Source of the DNA: Oxyruncus cristatus
Taxonomy: Eukaryota; Chordata; Aves; Passeriformes; Cotingidae
Direction: 5' to 3'
DNA length: 64,000 nt
NCBI GenBank assembly: GCA_013399855.1
Contig: VXAY01000767.1
Coordinates: 1 to 64,000 of the forward strand
Numbering within the stretch: the first letter of the stretch is position 1; each line of letters starts with the position of its first letter. This document shows positions 1 through 12,716 of this stretch, in pieces. The notes under the pieces are model-generated. The model searched no databases, was not told where the DNA came from, and was given only the letters and a program-made list of their open reading frames with translations. Position numbers and translations under genes: made by a program.

Positions 1-942
1 ATATATATAGCAATGGAGGAATTCCTTCACCAAAATATGTGAAATTTGTGAGAAGTTCCTGCTTGGTGCACTGCTCACAAAGGAACATCCTTCAAATGTA
101 GTTGTATCTGTGTTTATTTAAAAAATGGAAGTTTATCAAATTTTCAAACCCCACCTTTCAGTAAATTAAAGCATAAATATTATTTAATTCCTATGGAAAA
201 AAAAATCCAGCCTTTTCAATATATTTAATTTGAAGTAACTTGATTTTTTTTGGGGGGGGGCCATTTTCTGACCTTACTGTTGGAATTAATGCCAGTGGTG
301 TGCTCACAAAAGCCAAGGTGGAACATTAAATGTGAAGAAGGATCCCTCCAATTTGTGCAAAACAGTTGTAAAGGATGTGATCACCACCACTGAGAGATCT
401 AGAGATTATTGGGAGTCTCCAAGATTAGGCCTGTGTCTCTAATTAGCTGTTAATTAAAATCCTGGTATCTGGCCTGTATGCAGTGGCAATTCCAAACAAG
501 ATGATAACACTGTCCCATAGGGTAGTTCAGTCATTCTAGAACACTTTAACCAGACTTCCTGGTTGACACACAGCTAAACTGCTAAAACAATTTAATTTTT
601 CTGTTACATTTCTGGGAGATAGGTGTGAAAAGGGCAGATGAGGTGTGTTTTAAGAAAAATTACTGAATGGAGGAAATGGCCTCAGGTCAATGTGGCAATG
701 TAACAGTTTTTCTTTGGTCTCTGCTTCTCTTGGAGCTGTTTTTTTCCTTGCACACAACTCATGTTTGGGTTGGGTAAGAGCCTATTGGCAAGTGAGAAAT
801 ACCAAGGTTTTAAATGCTGAATTTTCAGCTGAGGGTTAATGTAACAAGAGACTGGCCATGGAGAACAGTCCAGGCCTCCTGTGTTTTAAGATTCTGTTCC
901 CCACCTTTGTCCCTTGGTCGCAGAGCTAATGTGAGAGCTGCT

Positions 943-1131
943 TTAATGCAGGTTATATAATTCACCGAGCTTTTCTCTTTTCAGCAGCTGCCAGCATTTC
1001 TCATCATCTAGTCCTTTGGGAACACAGAGTAGTGTTTCTGTTTGCTGATTGCAGCTGTCCTGATGTTCCTGCATCATCTGGACATTGTTCTGAAGTGCTA
1101 CAGGTCGCACTTGGTTCTCCATCATCATGAT
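943..1131 (-). CDS. Candidate minus-strand terminal exon, unrecognised
   Basis: Product not recognised. Seen: a good acceptor TGTCCTGTCTTCTACAG (AG at 1133-1132), followed by 62 open codons to TAA at 943-945. The C-terminal part contains LLCVPKGLDDEKCWQLLKRE. The phase 1 reading of the same segment is also open for about 40 codons, so the true frame, if any, is undecided. TTTATT at about 113-118 would be an AATAAA signal on this strand about 0.8 kb downstream. It could be the 3' end of a nested antisense transcript or chance. Confidence 0.17.
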   Translation of the reverse strand: MMMMENQVRPVALQNNVQMMQEHQDSCNQQTETLLCVPKGLDDEKCWQLLKREKLGELYNLH

Positions 1132-1510
1132 CTGTAGAAGACAGGACAGCTGTGTGCTGCTATAATGTGTGAGAGATCACTTGCTTACAAACTTTGGTTT
1201 TTGAGGGCTTAGTTATGAAGGAAAGTGAATTTTGGTAAGGCACATGGTACCTTCATAGAGTTGTGGACTTGGTGGTGTCTTACCACCAGTATTTTTAAGC
1301 CCAGGTAGCTTGTTGCTATTATAAATTAAGAAGAAAACTTTTAAGAAAAATCAAAGTTTATAATATGAGTGAAAGATTTAATAACAAAAGAAACAGAAAA
1401 TGCAACGAAAAAAAACAACCAAGCACAAGTGTGCTGTATTTGTTGAGTTTTACTTCATTACCATCAGCTATTGCTAGTGTATTACTCATTTTAATTTCTG
1501 AAAGGATTAA

Positions 1511-1993
1511 TCAGATATCTTTTTTTGCAAACAGCCCATAAATGCCATGCCCAAGTGGTTTGTTCCCTTCCATCTTTAACAGAAGATGATTTTTGTTGGC
1601 AATTAATTCTGGTTGATTTCTCAAGATAGATTTCACAGGTTTATTAAACTTTTCCATTAACTTTTTTTGGGGAGGTTTGGGCATTCTGCTGGAGAGATGA
1701 TAAAGAGGTGTAACTGGAAAACAAGTTAGACTTTTCAAGGTGACTGTTGAGTTGTTTTTATTGCTGTTCAGTAATTGTTCAATGCAAAACTGCCTGAGAC
1801 CTCCTAGAAGCAGAGGTTGGAGCCCGTCCTGGCACGTGGTGTCACGGGCTCCTTGGTGCAAATGCTGTCTCACATTTGGGGAGGCAGATGTTAATGGCTG
1901 TGTGGTGATGTGGTTTTGGGAGGGAGTGTGGAGTCCATAGGCAAAAGCCAGTTTGTTTGTCGGTGGCAAGTTTGGGTGAAATGTCTGCCGTGG
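1511..1993 (-). CDS. Candidate minus-strand 160-codon open segment, possible exon
   Basis: Product not recognised. The open frame runs from 2029 if its ATG is used. A plausible acceptor AAATCCTCAG (AG at 1995-1994) would start it at 1993 in phase 0. It closes with TGA at 1511-1513. The peptide is rich in S, P, N, Q and K near the start; the C-terminal part, KPVKSILRNQPELIANK to GIYGLFAKKDI, is basic. No repeated motif, membrane segment or signal peptide is visible. Other minus-strand frames of this size in the window are clearly chance (for example 35118-35702), so length alone is not proof. Confidence 0.18.
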   Translation of the reverse strand, partial: PRQTFHPNLPPTNKLAFAYGLHTPSQNHITTQPLTSASPNVRQHLHQGARDTTCQDGLQPLLLGGLRQFCIEQLLNSNKNNSTVTLKSLTCFPVTPLYHLSSRMPKPPQKKLMEKFNKPVKSILRNQPELIANKNHLLLKMEGNKPLGHGIYGLFAKKDI

Positions 1994-3028
1994 CTGAGGA
2001 TTTGAGCAGTGGGTCAACTGCTTTGACATACATGCTCTTGACCATTAGACTACTTACAAAATGGCCCTCCAGCATGGCTTGAAAGGGAAACAGTGAGATA
2101 TTTATTTATCTAATGAACGGAGATACCAGCCTCGAGGAGAAGGCTCCAGTCTGTGACTGTTTTGTGCATGGAGATACACACCAGTGTATTAAATCAGAGG
2201 GACCTGCTCCAGAAGGAGCAAGACTTCAAACACATATGGGCATAATTTGTCCTAAACTTTAATCCCATACCAGTCTTCCTACAGTGTGTCCCCTTTGGAG
2301 CACCAGTGTTGGGTTGTTCAGGTGTCCCTGAACAGAGACCTGCTCCCTTAGCTGGGGATTTCAGTCTCCACTGCCTGGACCCTTCCTGTGACACCCTGGT
2401 ATCACACTAGCACTGACTGAGCACGATGCAGCATCTTCTGGTTCCAAGCACCGTGTTTTTACCAGTTCAGCGTGGTTTTGTTTCCCTTCAAGAGCATGAG
2501 CAGAGCTGGCAGCGTGAATCAGAAGCTACTACACTTGACTGCACATGAATGTGTGTGCCCTACTCACATCCCTGGTTTCATAAAGCTTGTAACAAGCAGT
2601 CTGAGTGGCCAGATCTCTTTTCTTCCTCTGGAAACAGGGCACTGTTTCTGCTGCACTGAAAGCTGGCAAATTTTAATGTCATTTTGAGGAAAGCTCTTTG
2701 CTTATTTTATGCTAATCTTGTGAAAGTTTTATAAAAGTAACAACTCTGTGGTTCTTGTGCATGTAATTCTGCTAAAGGGAAGATCCCAACCCTTTTGAAG
2801 TTGGTGGCAAAATGCCATTGACTGTTTCAGCCTTTAAATCTTCTGTGTATCAACCTGACAGTGCAAGTAAATAAACTTCTGTGACTTTGACAAAACCTCA
2901 GTACACACACACAAGTTTTGCAGAACATTAAAACCAGGCAAAATGCAGCACATGTACTATTTATACATTGAAGAATTCCAATTTTCTTCAAAGCCAGATC
3001 TTCTGCAGTATCATACAATTACTTTCAC

Positions 3029-3212
3029 CTGCATATATGCTTTCACTTCCAGGACTTGACTTAAACGTGTTTAAAAGATAGGAAGGAATTTCTACCAGGA
3101 GATAGCATGAAAGATCAAATATTTTCCCTGTCTTCATTTTCTTTATCTCTTTAGAAGGCTTAGGGACATCAGCAGGTAATTTGAGGCCCAAATTTTTGAA
3201 GAACTTCAGCCC
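3029..3212 (-). CDS. Candidate minus-strand exon delta, weak acceptor
   Basis: Product not recognised. Seen: 61 open codons, starting GLKFFKNLGLKLPADVPKP and continuing with a lysine-rich stretch, then a strong donor GCAG|GTGAAAGT leaving phase 1. The acceptor AACAGCTAG has a poor pyrimidine tract, which is the main weakness. An in-frame TAG lies exactly at the acceptor. Entry phase is 0, which does not match the phase 1 exit of the candidate exon at 7389-7533, so an intermediate exon would be needed. Confidence 0.15.
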
Positions 3213-4683
3213 CTAGCTGTTCCCATTACCAAACCAAGCCTTCATTAAAATGTGGTCACTTCATAAGGATGTCTGACAAGAGCTGTCTTCTTTTGAGGGA
3301 GGAGGAAAAAAAAAAAAAGGGCAGCTGTTCATCTTTAGTTTCTATTTAAATAAAAATTGAAATAAATAAAAAGAGGAAAAGCAAGAAGGGAATAATACCC
3401 AGCAAATACAGAATATAAATGAAAAAAGAAGTAGTCCCTCTGTTTGGGATGATAAAAGAGAAAGGAAAACATGTTTTTGCCTGGCTTTGTGCTTGTCTGC
3501 ACGACCAGTTAAAAAGAGGTTGCAGGCTTGGGTTTGGAAACGGGAGGAATGTGTGCTGTGCTAGTAGCACTAGGGGAGCTTAATCCTGTTTTTAGAGTTC
3601 ATGAAAGTCCTTTCCTGAGCCCAGTTTGAGGAAAATATTACATGATCCCTTTGGTCATGACAAATAGATGCAGTCACAAACAGGTCATCAGTCGTTTAAA
3701 AACAAGATGTGAAGTTTGCGTGGGGTAAAAACAGTGGGTGTCTTCAGGACTGTGAAAGTTGAATTTGGAGGAAAGTGAGGTTTTTCACTCCAGATGTGTT
3801 CTCACACTGAATTTATGACATACCCCCTTTCTCCTCTTCATCCTCCCCTTCATCTTTTCTCAGTGATACTAAATAAACAGCATCAACATTTCAGCAAATG
3901 AAAATGTGTCCTGCCACTCCAGCATTATACTTAAACAAGAAGAAGGTTTAGTTTTCTGAGCTGGAGAACTTGTTTCCTTGCATATGACTCCTTAAATTTT
4001 CCTCTATTACCAAAAAACTAATAAAAATTAAGTAGGCCTTTTAAAAAGGCAGTATGGCTTCTCATAGCTGTATTCCCCAAATTCATCCTCTTCTCTCAGC
4101 TGGTCCCAGCTTTGTGTTGATGGCATCTGTCCCTGATGAACCCTGGCTGCCCTTCAGCCAGGGGACTGGTCAAATGCTTCTGCGAGTCCCAAGCTGTGTA
4201 AATTCAGAAAAGAGGGATCATAAACAGATTTAATTATGTTTGTTTGAGTTTCATTTGTGTCCTCGTTATTTTCGCACATTGACTTGCACAGGATCAGCCC
4301 TGTAAAGTGTAGTCCAGTAAAGCCATTAAATTCACTTATAATTTCACTGTGGATATTAACCTTGTAAGTTTGAAGCTGGTGAGAGGAAAAGCAAGTGAGG
4401 TTGATGTTTTCTCCTCTCCTTTCTGAAATGGCACTGCTTGGAATTTTCTGAAGGCTTAGAGAAGAAGGTAATGTTTTAATTGCCTTGTATTTCTCCAGCT
4501 GAGATTAATAGTGCTGTCAGTGCAGGAGATGGCACGAAGCTGAAATACGCACAGGAAAATGCATGACAAGAAACACAAACCTCATTGATCACTCTGAGGG
4601 GCTGAATCCTGCTCCTCTAAGTCCATCCCTGGCTGTGCACTGTGGGGATTTAAGGCCAGGTGGTGATGGCTGTGTTTGCTGCA

Positions 4684-4733
4684 GATGGACTAGGTGAGCA
4701 CTGTAGGGCCCTTCCAACTGAACCCTTCTGTGT
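4684..4733 (+). mobile_element. CR1 LINE 3'-end fragment
   Basis: The words 'tggactaggtgagcactg' and 'cccttccaactgaaccc' followed by 'ttctgtg' match the terminal segment of CR1 3' UTRs. Only about 50 bases are recognisable. Sense strand is +. Confidence 0.6.
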
Positions 4734-7388
4734 CAGCTGCCCTCAGCTGCTATACAAATATGTGTATGCACATAAATACAAGAACTTGCTCAGTAATTCC
4801 TTGTGGAAAATCCATGACTTTTGTGAAAGGAAAGCATTTATAGCTGGATCTCTGTGCCTGAGTCGTCTGCCAGGGCACAAAGGAAAGGGGGAGCTGCTGT
4901 TAGGGCTGAGAAGCAGGTACTTTACTGAGGGGGTGCCAGGGGGTTTGATGCTCTCTCCTGGATTTATGTGTAGCCCTGCTTCTAAATCTGGTGTCTCAAT
5001 TTCGTATTCTGTATAGTTCCCCCCTCTAATCATTGTTCTGCTGGCATGAGTATGCATCACTGCTTTTGTTGTAAACCTGAAGGACATCACAACTAAGTTG
5101 GAAGATGTGTTGCTCTTAGATTTTGGTTGGTGGTTTTTTTTTTTTTTGCCATCCAATATTCTTCACGTTGACTTGCTTATGCTGAGTATTAGAAAAAAAC
5201 CCCCAAACAAACAAAAGACTTATGTAAGGGAAGAAATATTAATGACAAAGAAAGCATCAAAATTTGCTGTTTGGTGTTAGGTCCTTGGAGTGTTTTTCAG
5301 ATCAGGTTGTCAGCTGGTGGGGGTTGCTCAGCCCAAACAGATGTTCCTGTTCTCAACTGGAGTCCAACGGCAGAGAGGAAAAACTGGATTTTTTCATTGC
5401 TCATATTTCTCATGAGAGAGCGAGCGATGTGAAACTTAGTTTCTACATTACCAGAGAGAAAACAGCTGTTTCTGTGAGCTCCAGCTCCAGATTTCCAGTA
5501 ATGTTTCTGCTTAGCACTGTGTTGAAATGTCTTGCTGCCAGCAAACACCAGCAGTTTGTGCAGAGGGTGGGGAGAGCTGGTTTTTGAGGGGACCTCATAC
5601 CCTCAGTGCAGGGTTTTGGATATATTAGTGTAACTAATGGGTTTTATAAATTGAAGTTACACTGGAGGTAACGGTGATTTCATAGTTTCCAGTAAATCTG
5701 TGTTGGGGGCGGGGATGTTAGTAAAATGTGCAACTAATTTGCTTCTCTTATTCCGAGGACTAAGCACATGGTGCAAACATTTCCTATACATGGAAGTTGT
5801 CAAAGGTTTCTTAGATATAAGGAAGAAAAGATAGGCTACTTAGATACTATGAAATATAGCTAAGTTTGTATCTCTTTTGTCATTTTAAGAGACGAACAGA
5901 TGACTGCAGTATAATGTACGTTATTGTGAGAAAGTCCTAGTTACAGTCTCCTGTTTTTCTGCAGCAGGAGAGATGGATGTGAGCTCAGTCTCCTGGTTTT
6001 AGTCACACTGGTAAATTCCAGTCGTGATTCATTCTCACTAATGAGATCAAAGCACAGAGTTCCCCTTCCACTAACATGCTACCTCAAAGACATTAATTGC
6101 TTCTCCAAAAAATATATATGTTGGCAAAGCCACAGAGCTTCGTTTTGTTATTGCAGGTGTTTAACCAACCTTTGAGCTTGAAAAAATACATGATTTATTC
6201 TATTGCACTTTGTGCCAAATGAATCAGTGAGGGATTACTCTGCAGCTCAGCTGATGTGAAGGCAAACCCTGGCAGGTAGAAGCTCTTTGTGAGCATTGCC
6301 AAAGGTCAGTCCTGGGCTGGGTGTTGGGTCTGATGTAGGACATGCTGATAGAGATAAGGATGATGAACTTTTATTTTCTAACTTGAGAAATTGATAGGGC
6401 AGCAGAACTGATAGAAATACAGTTCCTTTCTAAATGGGCTGAAATGGGATTGGCACTGAAAAGGTGTTGGCAACCTGTATGGTGTGTTCTCTTTGGTCTT
6501 TGTGGAATGTTCGTCGCAGTTGGTTCTTAACGTTACCATGAATCAGAAAAGGGCAATTATTTTCTTTATTTCAAACAGTCCAGGTTATGGAAAATGTTGT
6601 GCTTAAAATTTATTAAAAAAAATTATTATGAATAAAGTGGTCCAGTTGTTACAAGATGCAAGTTAAATTCCAGCAGATGTGTATTGCAGGTGTAGGTGAT
6701 CAACGCTTTATGACAATCCTGTTTCTAATTTTCCTCTAATTTCTCTGATTGCTTATGAGTTAATTATGCATAGTGATAGAAAGACTTCAGAATGCTGCTT
6801 CATCGGTTAATTAAGAGTAAATCAACACATTCTAAAGGGTGGCAAAATAGTTTTAGAATTTTATTCATATTTTCTTGAGTTGTACCTACTTTCTGAAATT
6901 TCTTTTTCTTCTGATGAAACCTGTGCTCTGCAAATCTGTAGTGTAATTGCAATTGGCTAGTGAATTAGAAATTAAACAACTGTTCACATGCTAATCAAGA
7001 GCTACTTTTGCATTTCTAAATCTCTCAATCACCTTTGCACTGCTTTTATAAGGAATGCTGAGACTGAGGGATGATTTGGCTTTAGTTCACTAAGGAGTTT
7101 ACGTGAGTATAAATATAATTGCACCTCTTTTTGCCAATTGATTTTATTACAGTGCTTAATGGTTTGTTGAATGGTTTATTGGATAATGAATATCATTTCC
7201 TTGTATTATACTATAAATAACTTGGCAAATTTTTAATTAGGATAATCACAGTAGCTTTCTCTACTGCTGTAATCAAGACTTGCTTTTTGAATCCAAGAAC
7301 TAATGTACATCTATATCAAGTTAGACCAATTATGTTTTTCTAGAGAGTACAAGATTTTGTTGATTGTATATTTGGGTTTTTTTAATAC

Positions 7389-7533
7389 CTCTTCTCTTCT
7401 TGAATCTTGGCTCTACTTCTGTTGAAATGGTAATTAGCTCCACTGGACGAAATTTATTTACTTTAATATTCTGATTAGAAGAATGCAGAGGACAAAAGTT
7501 GTGTTCCAGGCCAGATTTTGGGAGTTTGGCTTT
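7389..7533 (-). CDS. Candidate minus-strand exon gamma, unrecognised protein
   Basis: Product not recognised. Seen: acceptor TTTTCTTCCAATGCTACAG, then 48 open codons in phase 0 starting KAKLPKSGLEHNFCPLHSS and ending in a basic EPRFKKRR run. The donor is GAG|GTATTA in phase 1. The entry phase agrees with the exit of the candidate exon at 10494-10648. Reading through the donor the frame stays open for about 20 codons and then stops at TAA. No phase 1 acceptor exon that would follow it was found towards lower coordinates, so the chain is incomplete. Confidence 0.25.
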
Positions 7534-8090
7534 CTGTAGCATTGGAAGAAAACCAGGCATTTCCTAGCATAGTGTTTATAGATATTTTATAACCACGTAA
7601 AGTTAAATTCTTACTTTTGTTTAGCTGTAATCCTAAAAGCCTGTGAACAATTTTAGACATGAAAAATACAGAAAGAAGAGAAACAATTCAAGCACAAGTT
7701 TGCAAGTGCTTTGAGTGCTGCATGGAACAATCTCCTGTATGGGGGAGCTCAGTGTGCACTATGCTGTGTCCAACACAGCCTGGAGATGCTCAAGGGTTCC
7801 CAACTCCAAAGGGCTGGCAGGATGGCAACGTGCAGCTGCACGTCAGCGTTTCAGTTAACGCCTCAATTCCAGTTACTTTCTTCTGCTTTCGTAGCTTGGA
7901 GAACAAGCTGAAGAGAGAAACAGTGCTCAGGGCTTCCTCAGTGACTTTAAAATGCTCCATTTACCTCCTCAGCTCGGACTGTCAAAACTGGAAAGCCTTA
8001 AAAAGCTGCGTGTGATTTGTGAGTGAAACGCTGATGACACGGTATCTTATGGAGCCTTTGTGAAGGGGTGACCCAATACGTTGGACGTGG

Positions 8091-8294
8091 TCATAGAATC
8101 CTAGAATGGTTTGGGTTGGAAGGGACCTTAAAGCTCATCCCGTTCCACTCCCTGCCATGGGCAGGGACACCTTCCTCTATCCCAGGTTGCTCCAAGCCCT
8201 GTCCAACCTGGCCTTGAACACTTCCAGGGATGGGGCAGCTACAGCTTCTCTGGGCAACCTGTGCCAGGGCCTCCCCACCCTCACAGGGAAGAAT
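8091..8294 (-). mobile_element. CR1 LINE 3'-truncated copy
   Basis: It begins with tail words TCATAGAATCCTAGAATGG and continues through the 'ttggaagggaccttaaag', 'ccatgggcagggacacctt', 'ccaggttgctccaagccc' and 'ggcaacctgtgccaggg' blocks typical of CR1 3' ends read antisense. The copy is 5'-truncated, as is usual for CR1. An open frame over it (8106-8426) is repeat translation, not a gene. Confidence 0.92.
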
Positions 8295-10493
8295 GAAAGA
8301 ACACGAGAGATATTTGCACCTGTTGTTAATTACCCCCCACCCATCTCATGCTGCTGTCCCTGGAGGGTGTTCCCTTTTGGGAGTTTCAGAAGTTGCTGGT
8401 TGAAAATCTTTTCATTAAGCAGATAAATCAGAACAAAGGCTGTCAAGAAGCAAATCGTGTTGCCCGTATGTGGAAAGCAAACCCCTTCCAGTGAAACTCT
8501 TAATAAAAGAGAAGGTCCTTGGGTTCATGTAGGAATTCTTGATGAGAAAAAGTGTAACTATAATTTTGCTCTTTTGAGCAAGAAGCTGTTTTCTACCACC
8601 TACAACTTCATAAAACATTCATTAGGGTTCTGTCTTCCCATATTGCTGTCTTGTAAATGATGATGGTTCTACAGAAAGGCCAACTCCTCTTTTGCACAGA
8701 AACCAAAAATTTAGATTCAGATTTTCCGTTTCCTCTGCTACTTTTGTAAAAGTAACCTGGTTTATGTTAAGGGCTGCCTGTTTTCCTGCTTCTGCTGTAA
8801 GTGACAACATAAATATCCATTTCATTGCTGAGGTTTGGAAGTTGTTAATATGTCTTTCACCGCATTGCAGAAGTTTCCTGAGCTCTGTGGCCACAGCACA
8901 GCTCCCGTGCAGGGCTCGAGCTGCTCTCTCACTGCAGCTCTGCAATTATGTCATCAAATACAAATCTAAACATATGGTCACTTCTATAAAATGCGGAGCC
9001 TGAGAAAACTGGAGAGAGCAATGACGAGTCAGAAAAAAATCCAGTGGAAATACAGAGTTAAATGTCAATGCCTGCATTGTGCCTAGTTAATATTTCACAG
9101 GAATGCTGGCAACTTGTTATAGAGCCCAGAGGATTTATACATTTTTCTGACAGATGATCATGATTCCCATCAGTACTCTCAGTGCCAGCATCTGTAGGGT
9201 TCCACCTAATTTGGGAAACAAATATATTCTGTCCTCGTCAAAAAAGAATACTTCGTGTGTTCCAGGAAATGCTCATTATTTTGGGGTCATTGCAATTAAG
9301 TGGAGGACAGAGATTTTTTGAGGGGTGCAGCACGGTACCATTACACTTTGCATCTTTGCTGCTGGTTTTAAATTCAGATTGGCAGATGCCAGTTTCTGGC
9401 ATCGCAGTGAAAAAGTGCTGTGATAGTAGCTCTGAGTAAACACATGAAAATAAAGTATAAACATACTTATTAGGAAAGTTTTGGTCGTACTGTCTGTGCT
9501 TCATGGTTCAAAAACGTTGGGAATGTATTATACACAACTGCTTTATATCCCAGTCATCGTTTTCTTTAAGCTCAACTGTATTTTTTTTTTTTTAAATTAT
9601 TATAATTGTATTCCTGTACTGGTCACTAGGGAAAATCTCTCAAAATTTAGGTTTTCTAACCTTCTTTACATTTAGTCTTGGACAATCTAGATACTAATGC
9701 ACAAGGACACCTGCATAAACATTCCTTTTTCCTGTGTCTCTTCCAACATCTTCAGAGATAGCGAAGATATCCCCATCAGCCTTGGTTTCATTTTGCTAAA
9801 TAAATAAATTTCACTTGATCTCTTCTCTTGGTGATCTTTATTCCCCAGATACTGTTTCAGCAAGCTGGAATTCTAAATTATTCATGTGGGTGTACTAATA
9901 CTTGAGGAAAAAAGTTATACTTCGTGTTGCTGCATGAATCAGTTTTGTGTGTACAAATATAGTTGTGCGATACCAACGTAGTATTGCTGCAAGTAGAAAT
10001 AGAGGTGAGTGTTCTCGTGCCCTTCTGTGGGAAGCACACCAGAAAATTCGGCGAATTTGTCCTGCCTGGGTTAATGATCTGTTTCCATGTCTGGAGGAGG
10101 AAAAGCCCGACCAGAAATTACAAAAAATGACAACAGAATTTCTCAGGAGATATTGGGGAAAATGACAGAAAAGGGAGAAAGTGGGAAATGTTAGCTTGGG
10201 TTTGGTAAGGGGGAAAAAAAAAAAATGCAGCTCTTCAAAGAGGTTGTTACTTCTAACTAGCTCATAGAGTGATTTTCCTGTGATTTGTGTAGTTCTGCAG
10301 GTTTGTTATTCATCACTTGTAAGTTATGTAAGGTAACTATCTGGGTTAAGTTTGCTGGATTTTAATTTATGCAGTGCTTAAAGCTGTTACCTTCAGGGTT
10401 GGGGAAAAAATCCTAATTTTTCATGGATCGATCTCTTTTATGTTGGCGGTGTTCGACCTTACGATGACTAGAAAAACTTGGAACAATTTTTAC

Positions 10494-10648
10494 CTGCCAT
10501 AGGAAGCTGCTTGGGATATTTTTAAAATAAAACATTTGCTTTTCAATGATAAATGGACTATTATGTACGGAAATGTCAGCTTTGAGATTGTCGTGGTCCT
10601 GCGTTCTTTTGACAAGACGAGGAAGCACAACAGTGTCTATCAGGGAAT
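10494..10648 (-). CDS. Candidate minus-strand exon beta, unrecognised protein
   Basis: Product not recognised. Seen: 155 nt after a good acceptor (TTTTTATTCTGATCAG, AG at 10650-10649). Only the phase 1 reading is usefully open; phase 0 hits TGA at the third codon. That reading gives 51 codons beginning SLIDTVVLPRLVKRTQ and ending SSFLWQ, before the donor CAG|GTAAAA in phase 0. Joining exon alpha (14750-14888) to this segment makes a GAT codon at the junction and keeps the frame. The exit phase matches the acceptor of the candidate exon at 7389-7533. Each phase match has about a one-in-three chance of being accidental, so the chain is suggestive only. Confidence 0.27.
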
Positions 10649-11109
10649 CTGATCAGAATAAAAATGAACTTGTAAGCCAATAAAATGAGTCTACCCCACT
10701 TTATTAGAAGCAGCACTGAGTTAAACAGGAGCGATACTGCATTTGGGTTTGAATGATGAATAGGTTTTCAGTTTCAAAGGTTGTTTTCTTGATGCAAACT
10801 CAGTGTAGCACTGATAAAAGGTTCCTTCTGACTCACCTGATTCCTCTATGGATTTGGCTGTGCAGAGGTCCAGTTTCTAAGTGTATAAAAGCTGGTAACT
10901 CCTCAGGCTGCTTTTTGTTTTGCCTTCATCCTGATAAGTTTTAATATTTGTAGTTGTGCCTATTTTCATCTCTTTCTTGTCTGTATTAATATAATTTCAT
11001 CTCATTTTTCCTTCCTTAACAACAGCCCCTGGTACTACTGGCCTTTTCCCTTTTCAAGTGAGAGAGAGCTCTTTTTTCCCCATCAGTTTTTCTGGGGCAT
11101 CATTAAATC

Positions 11110-11287
11110 ATTGAAGCATAGAATAGCCTGGGGAAGGGATCTTTAAAGGCCATCTTGTCCAACCCTGCTGCCATGGGTGGGGACATCTTCAACTACATCA
11201 GGTTGCTCAGAGCCCTTTCCAACCTGGCCTTGAAAGCTTCCAGGGATGGGGCATCCACAGCTTGTCTGGACAACCTCGATTCCAGAG
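11110..11287 (-). mobile_element. CR1 LINE fragment, diverged
   Basis: Same block order as the 8.1 kb copy (tail-like 'catagaatagcctgggg', 'ccaaccctgctgccatggg', 'aacctggccttgaaagcttccagggatggggca') but with more substitutions, suggesting an older insertion. Recognisable similarity ends near 'ctcgattccag'. Confidence 0.85.
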
Positions 11288-12403
11288 CTCTGGAAACATG
11301 GATTTGTAGCTTGTTCATATTTGTAAAGCGTCAGAGCTTGTACTGTTCCTCCTTAGTGCTCACAAATCCACAAATCTTTCTGTTGCAGAAGGTAAAGTTT
11401 ATTTGGCACAGCAGGTTAATCTCTGTGGGAAGTTAAACTACTCACATGTGCACCAAAAGAGTGAAATTATGGACCCAGCTTTACCTCCTCACCCTTCAGA
11501 CTGCTTTCTGCCATGCCCCTTTTAAGTTAAAATCATTCCCAGTGTGATATTTCTGATTGAACTAAAGCAAGGGAAAGTGCTGCTCCAGGTCGGGGCTGGG
11601 GTAAAACGCTTTTCCGACGTGGATCTCCATCAACACGGCAGGAGATGGAAAGAGAAAAAGTGATCTGACTGCCAGATGTAAACCCGTGGCCAAGACAGTT
11701 TAAAAATTATTTATTTTTGTGAAGCACAGTATGGGAACTTTGCCTGTTTGTACCTCAGTCCATGGGGATGGCGGGAATGGTGCGCAGAGATCTCAACAGA
11801 GCCCTGGATCCTGCTGGGGCCGTGAGATAGAGCTCACCTGGAGTGTCCTCGGGAGACCTCACTCTGCCCCTCCAGTGGCTGCTTAAAAAAACACATCAGT
11901 GTTCCCAGCTGGACTTTCTGGGAAAGTCATGGTCACCTATATTTGACTTACCACCATCTCTGTCAAATTCTAATAATTATGATAAAAACTGTCCTTGGTC
12001 CACTTAGCAAAGCAATTAATAAAATACTGTTTGACTGGAGCATCTCATCCTAATTTTATTCCAATTTTCACTGATTGAAACTTTTGCATTTCTGAAGCCT
12101 GTTTACAATATTACAATGTCATGTTTCTGTTCCCACATTTCCAAAATGCTTTCAAATATCCAGCCATTTTAATGCATGTCTCAAGGGATCATTGAAATAT
12201 CTTTAAACAGGTGGTGTGAGTTAAAAAGAGTCTTCCCCTGTGTATCCAGCTGCATTCATCACCTTAGGTCATCTTCAATATTCATGTCTTCTACCTGGAA
12301 TACTGTTTTTGTCCTCTGTGATAACATGTGATTTTCTTCAAAATGAAGCATATGGTTTATTCTTCTTGTCAAATTGCCCTTAAAATCTCTTGTTTGTTGT
12401 TGA

Positions 12404-12432
12404 GTTGTTTTTTTTGTTTTTTTTTTTTTTTC
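12404..12432. repeat. T-rich homopolymer tract
   Basis: Long T runs interrupted by single G bases, ending TTTTTTTTTTTCCTGG. No poly(A) signal on the complementary strand marks it as a retrocopy tail. Confidence 0.9.
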
Positions 12433-12687
12433 CTGGTCTTTGTATCTGCCAGGATTTGAAGATTATTTTTGCTTCAACTTTCTAAATATTTATGATAGTG
12501 ATCATTACCAGGCAGCAAATAACAGAAAATAAAATATTTTATTTGTGCAGATACACAAAGCAGCTTTCAAACATCCTCGCTGTGTTGCTGGATGTTACCT
12601 AAAATTTCCTTCTCACCTAACATAAATTAATCTCACAATGGGATCTTTGGAAATATCTTCAAAACTGTTGCTGTGGGTTTTGTAGGT

Positions 12688-12716
12688 GTTTTTTTGTTTG
12701 TTTGTTTGTTTGTTTT
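12688..12716. repeat. (TTTG)n microsatellite
   Basis: Five consecutive TTTG units after a short T run. Confidence 0.95.
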
